Source: Actinomycetota bacterium
GTDB lineage: Bacteria > Actinomycetota > Actinomycetes > Streptosporangiales > Streptosporangiaceae
NCBI GenBank assembly: GCA_027313705.1
Contig: DAHVDE010000115.1
Span: 124,001-188,000 of the forward strand
Direction: 5' to 3'
DNA length: 64,000 nt
Shown here: positions 57,868 through 64,000 of the stretch, one piece after another
Layout: the number at the start of each line of letters is the position of its first letter
Numbering within the stretch: the first letter of the stretch is position 1
Notes under the pieces: generated by a model
What the model saw: only the letters and a program-made list of their open reading frames with translations
What the model was told of the DNA's origin: nothing
The model's database searches: none
Translations under genes and position numbers: made by a program

Positions 57868-60800
57868 ATGTCGGAGCATCAGGGCGCGGCCAAGAAGGAG
57901 CTGCTCGCTGAGGCGGCGGCTGAGCTTGGTGCGGTCGGTGACGTCGGTGACCAGCTCAACTATTTGCACAGCTACTACCGGCACGTTGACGTAAGCGACC
58001 TGGCTGCCGCCGGGCACTGGCGGGCGGGCCAGGTCGCCGCCGCGCACGCCGAGCTTGCCGCTCGCAGGCCGCATGGCCGTGCCCTCGTGCAGGTGCGGCC
58101 GGGAGCCGAACGGACCTTGCTCGGCAGCAGGGACGTGATCGACGTCGTCACCGACGACATGCCGTTCCTTGTCGACACGATCACGATGACCCTGGCGGCC
58201 CACGAAGTGACACCTGAGCTGGTCGTGCACCCTCAGCTCATGGTGAGCAGGGACGTAACCGGGGTACTGCGCGAGGTGCTCGGCCCGATCGAGGGCCGGC
58301 GCGGCGGTGACCGGCTCAGCCCGCTCAGCGCGCAGGACCCGTACCAGCTAGCCGAGTCCTGGTCGCACATCGAGGTACCCGCGCTGGCGGCAGGCGAGGG
58401 CGAGGCGATCGCGGCCGCCTTGGAGCGCGGGCTTGGCGACGTGCGGCTGGCGGTCGAGGACTACCCGAAGATGCGGGCCATGGCCGACCGGCTGGCCAGT
58501 CAGTTCGCGGCGCAGGCGCAAGCGGACACCACATACGGGCAGCTCGAGGTCGACGCGCCTGAGTCCACGGCCGAGATCGCGCAGTTGCTGCGCTGGCTGG
58601 TCGACGCGCACTTCACGTTCCTCGGCTACCGTGAGTACGACCTCGTCGAAGACTCGGCCGGGCTGGTGCTGCGCGGCGTGCCAGGCACCGGGCTCGGCAT
58701 CTTGCGGCACGACAAGGCGGGCACAAGCTCGATCGAGGTGCTGCCTTCCCAGGCGAGGAAGCTGGCCACCGACCCGGCGCACCGGCTTGTCATGACTAAG
58801 ACCAACAGCCGTGCCACCGTGCACCGGCCGAGCTACCTGGACTACGTCGGCATCAAGAAGATCTCGCCAGATGGTCGCGTGGTCGGCGAGTACCGGTTCC
58901 TCGGGCTCTACACGCACATGGCCTACACCGACAGCATCACCAGGATCCCCGTGCTGCGGCGCAAGCTCGCCGACGTGTTCGCCGAGAGCGGCATCGCCGC
59001 GGAAAGTCACGACGGCAGGGACGTGGCCGAGTTCATGGAGGGCTACCCGCGAGAGGAGCTCTTCCAGACCAAGGTCGGCCTGCTCGCCGAGGTGGCCGGC
59101 GAGGTGCTTCGGCTGCGCGAGCGGATGCGGACCAGGCTGTTCCTGCGCAATGACGTGTTCGGCAGGTACGTATCCTGCCTGGTCTACCTGTCGAGGGACA
59201 GGTACAACACCAAGGTCAGGCTGGCCGTGCAGGACATCTTGAAGCGTGAGCTTAACGGCTCGGCGCTCGACTACAGCGCGATCGTGGACGAGACCCCGAT
59301 CGCCAGGCTGCACATCGTGGTGCGGGCCGAGCCTGGACAGAAGCTGGCCAGCCCTGACGTGCCCGCGCTCGAGCGTGCGGTGGCGGCCGCGGTCAGGTCG
59401 TGGGACGACGACCTGATGGCCGAGGCGGCCGGGCAACTCGGTGAACAGGCGGGCCGTGCGCTTGTCGCCCAGTTCGGCGGGCTGGCCGGGGAGGGCTACA
59501 AGAGTGACGTGCCCGCTGCGGCGGCAGTCTCCGACCTCGCCAAGATCAAGGCAATGCGGGAATCCGGGCAGGAGATCTCGTTCGAGATGTGGGAGTCGGC
59601 CGGGTATGTCGGCGGCGTGCCCGTCGAGTTCGACCCGCATGCCTCAGGCCGCCGGGTCTGGCGCCTGACGATCCACCGCAACGGCCCGCCCATCACGCTG
59701 ACCGACGTGCTGCCCAGGCTGGGCCACATGGGCCTCGAAGTCGTCGACGAGCACCCTTACCAGTTCGCCACCGCAGAGCCGTTCTGGATCTACGACTTCG
59801 GCCTGCGCCCCACCCCGGCAGGTGCTGACTGGTCGACCGGCCGCAGGCCCGAGGTCATGCCTGAGATGTCCGCGGTGGCCGGGCAACTGGAAGGCGCGCT
59901 GGCGGCGCTGTGGAGCGGGGAGATCGAGGACGACAGCTTCAACGCGCTCGTGCTCGACGCAGGGCTTTCCTGGCGCCAGGTGATCGTGCTGCGCGCCTAT
60001 GCCAAGTACCTGCGGCAAGTCGGCACCATGTTCAGCCAGAATTACATCGCGCAGGTGCTGCGCCATAACCCGGTCATCACGCGCCAGTTGATCAGGCTGT
60101 TCGAGTCCAGGTTCGACCCGGACAAGCTCAGCGGGGAGGCCGAGCGCAGCGAGGCGATCGCCGAGGAAATCGTCGGCGGCCTCGACGAGGTGGCGAGCCT
60201 GGACGAGGACCGGATCCTGCGCGCCTACCTCGGGCTGGTTCAGGCGACGCGGCGGACGAACTACTTCACTGTCCTGCCTGACTCGGCGGAACCGCTGTCC
60301 TACCTGGTTTTCAAGTTCGACGCGGCGCAGGTGCCCGACCTGCCGGCGCCGCGGCCAAAGTTCGAGATGTTCGTCTACTCGCCCAGGTTCGAGGGCGTGC
60401 ACCTGCGGTTCGCGAGCGTCGCGCGGGGCGGGCTTCGCTGGTCTGACCGGCGCGAGGACTTCCGCACCGAGATCCTCGGCCTGGCCAAGGCCCAGGAGGT
60501 CAAGAACTCGGTCATCGTGCCTTCTGGTGCCAAGGGCGGTTTCGTCTGCAAGCAGTTGCCTGACCCGGCCGACAGGGAGGCGCACGCCGCCGAGGTCAGG
60601 TCCTGCTACCAGCAGTTCATCAGGGCCATGCTCGATGTCACCGACAATCTGCGGGCCGGTGCCGTGATTCCGCCCTCTCGCGTCGTCAGGCTGGACGGCG
60701 ACGACCCCTACCTGGTGGTCGCCGCCGACAAGGGCACGGCAACCTTCTCAGACACGGCCAACGAGATCGCGCTCGAGCGCGGCTTCTGGCTCGGTGACGC

Positions 60801-62841
60801 GTTCGCCTCAGGCGGCTCGGCCGGATACGACCACAAGAAGATGGGCATCACGGCCAGGGGTGCCTGGGAGTCGGTCAGGTTCCACTTCACCACGCTTGAC
60901 GTCGATGTCAGCAAGGACGACTTCACCGTGGTCGGTGTCGGTGACATGTCGGGTGACGTGTTCGGCAACGGAATGCTGCTCTCCGAGCACATCAAGCTGA
61001 TAGCGGCCTTCGACCACAGGCACGTGTTCCTCGATCCAGATCCCGACCCGGCGGCCAGCCTGCCCGAGCGGCGGAGGCTCTTCGACTTGCCGCGATCGTC
61101 GTGGGACGACTACGACAAGGCGCTGATCTCGGCCGGCGGGGGAGTGTGGCCAAGATCGGCTAAGTCGGTGCCGGTGTCGCCGCAGGCGAGGCAGGCGCTA
61201 GGGCTGGCAGGCGGGGTCACCTCCCTGTCGCCCGACCAGTTGATCAATGCCATCTTGCAGGCCAGGGTCGACCTGCTGTGGAACGGCGGCATCGGCACGT
61301 ACGTGAAAGCGACGGGTCAGGCCCACGCCGACGCGGGCGACCGTGCCAATGACGCGGTAAGGGTGGATGCCTCGCAGCTTCGCTGCCGCGTCATCGGCGA
61401 AGGCGGGAACCTTGGCCTGACCCAGGAAGCGAGGATCGAGTACGCGCTGGCCGGCGGCCTGGTCAATACCGACTTCATCGACAACTCGGCCGGCGTTGAC
61501 ACCTCAGATCATGAGGTCAACATCAAGATCCTGCTCGACGAGGTGGTCCGCGACGGCGTGATGAGCACGGCGGACAGGGACGCGCTGCTCGCGACCATGA
61601 CGGTCGAGGTCGGCAGGCTGGTGCTGGCGCACAATTACCATCAGAACCGGGCGCTTGCTGCCTCCCGTGCTCAGGCGCAGCAGATGCTGCATGTGCACGC
61701 CAGGTATATCCGCAAGCTGGAACGCGAGGGCCGGATCAGGCGGCGGCTGGACGTGCTCCCGGCCGACAAGGACATCTCGGAGCGGCGCTCGCTGTCCGGC
61801 GGGCTCACGCTGCCCGAGTTCTCCGTGCTGCTCGCGCACACCAAGATCGCTTGCGAACAGGAAATGCTCCATTCTGAGCTGCCCGACGACCCTTACCTGC
61901 GGCGGGTGCTTACCGCGTACTTCCCCGTGCCGCTGCGGGAACGCTTCGCCGACCGGATGAGCGCGCACCGGCTGCGCAGGGAGATCATCACGACCGCGGT
62001 GATCAACGACATGGTCGACCAGGCCGGAATCACCTACGCGTTCCGGCTTTCCGAGGAGACCGGCGCGTCGACGCCCGACATCACCCAGGCCTGGCTGGTC
62101 GCCCGCGAGGTCTTCGACATGGCCGGATTCTGGTATCAGCTCAAATTGCTCGACGGGCAGGTAGCGGCATCCGCGCAGACCCTCGCGCTGCTTGAGGGCC
62201 GCAAGCTGACCGAGCGCGCGACCAGGTGGCTGCTGCATTTCAGGCGGCCGCCCTTCGATATTCAGGCGACGATCGACTATTTCGCCGACGGAGTGCTCGA
62301 GGTGGCCGCCAGCTTGCCAAAGCTCCTGGTCGGGCCTGACCTGGCCGGGTTCGGCGAGCGGCGGGATCAGTTCGTCGGGCTAGGATTCCCCGGCGACCTG
62401 GCTGACCGGATTGCGGCGATGGTGCCCGCTTACTCGGCGTTCGACATCGTGGAGATCTCGTCCCAGGTCGGGCGGAGCGTCCACGAGGTCGCCGAGGTCT
62501 ACTTCGACCTCGCCGACCGGCTCCAGATCAGCCGCCTGCGCGACCGGATCACGGCGCTGCCCAGGGAAGACAGGTGGACCACGATGGCGCGCGGTGCGCT
62601 GCGTGACGACCTCTACACCGCGCACGCGGCCCTGGCTAAGGACGTGCTCACGGTCACCTCGCAGGGAACGCCGGAGGACCGGCTGGCTGGCTGGGTGGCG
62701 GTGAACGAGTCGTCGGTCGGCCGGGCCGAGCGGACGCTCGGCGAGATCTGGGAAAGCGACGCGTTCACCGTGGCGACGTTGTCTGTCGCGCTGCGGGCGA
62801 TAAGAACCCTGGTCTCCACGAGCACGCTGCCGGCCAGGTAA
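57868..62841 (+). CDS. gdh: NAD-specific glutamate dehydrogenase, 180-kDa class
   Basis: This 1657-residue enzyme deaminates glutamate to 2-oxoglutarate. It belongs to the large NAD-dependent class first defined in Streptomyces clavuligerus. After an N-terminal regulatory half with ACT-like parts, the catalytic domain contains LRFASVARGGLRWSDRREDFRTEILGLAKAQEVKNSVIVPSGAKGGFV (lysines of the active site) and the cofactor domain KMGITARGAWESVRFHF. INAILQARVDLLWNGGIGTYVKA and GEGGNLGLTQEARIEYA complete it. ATG 57868 follows AAGGAG (57856-57861); an earlier start is in frame but lacks a ribosome site. Confidence 0.95.
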   Translation: MSEHQGAAKKELLAEAAAELGAVGDVGDQLNYLHSYYRHVDVSDLAAAGHWRAGQVAAAHAELAARRPHGRALVQVRPGAERTLLGSRDVIDVVTDDMPFLVDTITMTLAAHEVTPELVVHPQLMVSRDVTGVLREVLGPIEGRRGGDRLSPLSAQDPYQLAESWSHIEVPALAAGEGEAIAAALERGLGDVRLAVEDYPKMRAMADRLASQFAAQAQADTTYGQLEVDAPESTAEIAQLLRWLVDAHFTFLGYREYDLVEDSAGLVLRGVPGTGLGILRHDKAGTSSIEVLPSQARKLATDPAHRLVMTKTNSRATVHRPSYLDYVGIKKISPDGRVVGEYRFLGLYTHMAYTDSITRIPVLRRKLADVFAESGIAAESHDGRDVAEFMEGYPREELFQTKVGLLAEVAGEVLRLRERMRTRLFLRNDVFGRYVSCLVYLSRDRYNTKVRLAVQDILKRELNGSALDYSAIVDETPIARLHIVVRAEPGQKLASPDVPALERAVAAAVRSWDDDLMAEAAGQLGEQAGRALVAQFGGLAGEGYKSDVPAAAAVSDLAKIKAMRESGQEISFEMWESAGYVGGVPVEFDPHASGRRVWRLTIHRNGPPITLTDVLPRLGHMGLEVVDEHPYQFATAEPFWIYDFGLRPTPAGADWSTGRRPEVMPEMSAVAGQLEGALAALWSGEIEDDSFNALVLDAGLSWRQVIVLRAYAKYLRQVGTMFSQNYIAQVLRHNPVITRQLIRLFESRFDPDKLSGEAERSEAIAEEIVGGLDEVASLDEDRILRAYLGLVQATRRTNYFTVLPDSAEPLSYLVFKFDAAQVPDLPAPRPKFEMFVYSPRFEGVHLRFASVARGGLRWSDRREDFRTEILGLAKAQEVKNSVIVPSGAKGGFVCKQLPDPADREAHAAEVRSCYQQFIRAMLDVTDNLRAGAVIPPSRVVRLDGDDPYLVVAADKGTATFSDTANEIALERGFWLGDAFASGGSAGYDHKKMGITARGAWESVRFHFTTLDVDVSKDDFTVVGVGDMSGDVFGNGMLLSEHIKLIAAFDHRHVFLDPDPDPAASLPERRRLFDLPRSSWDDYDKALISAGGGVWPRSAKSVPVSPQARQALGLAGGVTSLSPDQLINAILQARVDLLWNGGIGTYVKATGQAHADAGDRANDAVRVDASQLRCRVIGEGGNLGLTQEARIEYALAGGLVNTDFIDNSAGVDTSDHEVNIKILLDEVVRDGVMSTADRDALLATMTVEVGRLVLAHNYHQNRALAASRAQAQQMLHVHARYIRKLEREGRIRRRLDVLPADKDISERRSLSGGLTLPEFSVLLAHTKIACEQEMLHSELPDDPYLRRVLTAYFPVPLRERFADRMSAHRLRREIITTAVINDMVDQAGITYAFRLSEETGASTPDITQAWLVAREVFDMAGFWYQLKLLDGQVAASAQTLALLEGRKLTERATRWLLHFRRPPFDIQATIDYFADGVLEVAASLPKLLVGPDLAGFGERRDQFVGLGFPGDLADRIAAMVPAYSAFDIVEISSQVGRSVHEVAEVYFDLADRLQISRLRDRITALPREDRWTTMARGALRDDLYTAHAALAKDVLTVTSQGTPEDRLAGWVAVNESSVGRAERTLGEIWESDAFTVATLSVALRAIRTLVSTSTLPAR

Positions 62842-62922
62842 TACCTGTCTTTGCGGTTAGTTCATTAGTGATCTGGCCATGTTCCGGGGAGGCTAGCTGC
62901 CTGATCTGATACCAGTTTCGCG

Positions 62923-62928
62923 TAGGCT
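62923..62928 (+). promoter_or_regulatory. -10 box (TAGGCT) for leaderless prfB
   Basis: TAGGCT is followed by exactly 6 nt (TCCGGC) and the prfB ATG at 62935. A GGGGAGG lies 43 nt upstream of the ATG, too far to be its ribosome site. Confidence 0.55.
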
Positions 62929-62934
62929 TCCGGC

Positions 62935-64000
62935 ATGGCAATCGACCCTGCCGGCGAGATTTCGGATCTAACGTCAAAACTTGGCAGCATCGAGGCGGTA
63001 CTCGATCCTGACACGATGCGCAAGGAGGCGGATGAACTGCGCGAGCGCTCGGCCGATCCGGCGTTGTGGGAGGACCAGGAAAACGCGCAGGCCGTCACCA
63101 GACGGCTGTCATACCTCGATGCCGAACTGACCCGCTTGTCTAGCCTGCGCAGCAGGCTAGAAGACCTGAGCGTGATGTTCGAATTGCTTGAGACCGAGGA
63201 CGACGAGGCCAGCAGAACAGAAGCGCTCGCTGAACTGGCCGCTATCCGGGCGCAGATCGACCAGCTTGAGATCAGGACTCTGCTGTCAGGCGAATATGAC
63301 TCGCGTGACGCGCTGATCTCGATCACCGCTCAGGCGGGCGGAGCCGACGCGGCCGACTGGGCCGAAGGGCTGCAGCGCATCTATCTGCGCTGGGCCGAGC
63401 GGCACGGGTACTCGACCGAGGTCTACGACACCTCTTACGCGGAAGAAGCCGGGATCAAGTCCACGACCTTCGCGGTCAAGGCGCCCTATGCCTACGGCAC
63501 CTTGAAGGGCGAGCACGGCACGCATCGCATGGTGCGGATTTCCAAGTACGACAATCAGGGACGCAGGCAGACCTCGTTCGCCGGGGTCGATGTGATCCCC
63601 GTGGTCCAGCAGGCCGATCACATCGACATACCCGATGACGAACTGCGCATCGACGTCTACAGGTCGAGCGGTCCCGGCGGCCAGGGCGTGAACACCACGG
63701 ACTCGGCGGTGCGAATCACTCATCTGCCTACTGGCATCGTGGTCACCTGCCAGAACGAGCGCAGTCAGATCCAGAACCGCGCCAGCGCGATGGCCGTCTT
63801 GCAGGCCAAGCTGCTCGAGCGCAAGCGGGAAGAGCAGGCGGCCAAGCTGAGCGAGCTAAGAGGCGAGTCGCGGCGAAGCTGGGGTACCCAGATCCGCAAC
63901 TACGTACTGCACCCCTACCAGAACATCAAGGATCTGCGCACTGGTTACGAGACTGGCAACACCGCGGCCGTCATGGACGGCGAGATAGACGAGTTCATCG
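62935..64000 (+). CDS. prfB: Peptide chain release factor 2 with altered SPF motif (C-terminus missing)
   Basis: The visible 355 residues are nearly the whole of RF2, which releases proteins at UGA and UAA. The peptidyl-hydrolysis motif GGQ (248-250) in [17 protein letters not shown] is intact. The stop-codon-reading tripeptide, which is SPF in RF2 and follows GTHRxVRI, is SKY here (203-205, DNA 63541-63549). The serine that reads the second base is kept. There is no programmed frameshift near codon 25, unlike E. coli. Transcription appears leaderless. About 20 residues lie past the window. Confidence 0.93.
   Translation, partial: MAIDPAGEISDLTSKLGSIEAVLDPDTMRKEADELRERSADPALWEDQENAQAVTRRLSYLDAELTRLSSLRSRLEDLSVMFELLETEDDEASRTEALAELAAIRAQIDQLEIRTLLSGEYDSRDALISITAQAGGADAADWAEGLQRIYLRWAERHGYSTEVYDTSYAEEAGIKSTTFAVKAPYAYGTLKGEHGTHRMVRISKYDNQGRRQTSFAGVDVIPVVQQADHIDIPDDELRIDVYRSSGPGGQGVNTTDSAVRITHLPTGIVVTCQNERSQIQNRASAMAVLQAKLLERKREEQAAKLSELRGESRRSWGTQIRNYVLHPYQNIKDLRTGYETGNTAAVMDGEIDEFI

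Noticed and set aside
58348-59640. Reverse frame inside the glutamate dehydrogenase gene
   Set aside because: It is antisense to a strongly conserved enzyme and shows no recognisable family.
62935-63010. Programmed +1 frameshift in prfB as in E. coli
   Set aside because: The frame runs uninterrupted through codon 25 with no in-frame TGA, as in other actinobacteria.

Overview
This window is chromosomal DNA from a high-GC actinomycete. The mycothiol deacetylase MshB, a DUF3117 protein, XRE/DUF397 regulator genes, a SigE/anti-sigma/TatB block, mycobacterial-type three-gene succinate dehydrogenase and a 180-kDa-class NAD-glutamate dehydrogenase all point there. The layout suggests a Streptosporangiales-like or related lineage, but the sequence alone does not fix the genus. 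I see no rRNA, tRNA, CRISPR, prophage or insertion sequence. Most of the window is ordinary core chromosome.

Region by region: 1-1.9 kb has the start of uppP and a P-loop NTPase with a short TPR tail. 1.9-5.5 kb is sdhCAB (reverse). 5.7-9.3 kb has an S9 peptidase and, divergently, mshB plus a membrane protein. 9.3-12.3 kb has a large multidomain ATPase and two small helical proteins. 12.4-18.6 kb is a tightly overlapping reverse operon of acyl-CoA carboxylase beta and alpha subunits, enoyl-CoA hydratase and an AtuA-family protein. 18.6-21.5 kb has a secreted transglycosylase and the ddaH-rocD arginine/ornithine pair. 21.7-25.5 kb holds fdxA-dapC, a lytic-transglycosylase-like protein, dapD and a DivIVA-like protein. 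25.5-29.6 kb has tagI and an XRE regulator flanked by two DUF397 genes, then a HATPase protein, together resembling abaA/WhiJ-type loci. 29.8-36.5 kb has a DUF3117 protein, pepA, an O-methyltransferase, sigE with its anti-sigma and RseB-like genes, tatB and mrp. 36.5-47.4 kb is mostly housekeeping: a CitE-like lyase, DUF6758-like, PHP, MarC, MBL-fold and PD-(D/E)XK proteins, a hydrolase, a DEAD-box helicase, a ferritin-like protein, a TetR regulator and Ku. 47.6-50 kb has amino-sugar catabolism (nagA plus a SIS isomerase/deaminase). 50-64 kb has an SDR, two HAD proteins, Vsr, pruA, acetoacetyl-CoA synthetase, tryptophan dioxygenase, NAD-GDH and prfB (cut by the window end).

The genes together describe nitrogen and carbon recovery from amino acids: DDAH and RocD feed glutamate semialdehyde, PruA converts it to glutamate, and GDH deaminates glutamate. 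Alongside are lysine/diaminopimelate synthesis, envelope-stress sigma control and DNA repair (TagI, Vsr, Ku).

Points that stand out on close reading: (i) release factor 2 carries Ser-Lys-Tyr where the family has the Ser-Pro-Phe stop-codon-reading tripeptide; (ii) many genes have a TANNNT -10 box exactly 6 nt before the start codon, indicating systematic leaderless transcription; (iii) at least three genes appear to need non-standard start codons (CTG for dapC, ATC for a methyltransferase and a HAD protein); (iv) two enzymes have lost a textbook active-site aspartate (MBL-fold D-to-R, HAD D-to-N); (v) there are several long perfect hairpins, some between convergent genes and some simply behind a gene, and only one has a T-tract.
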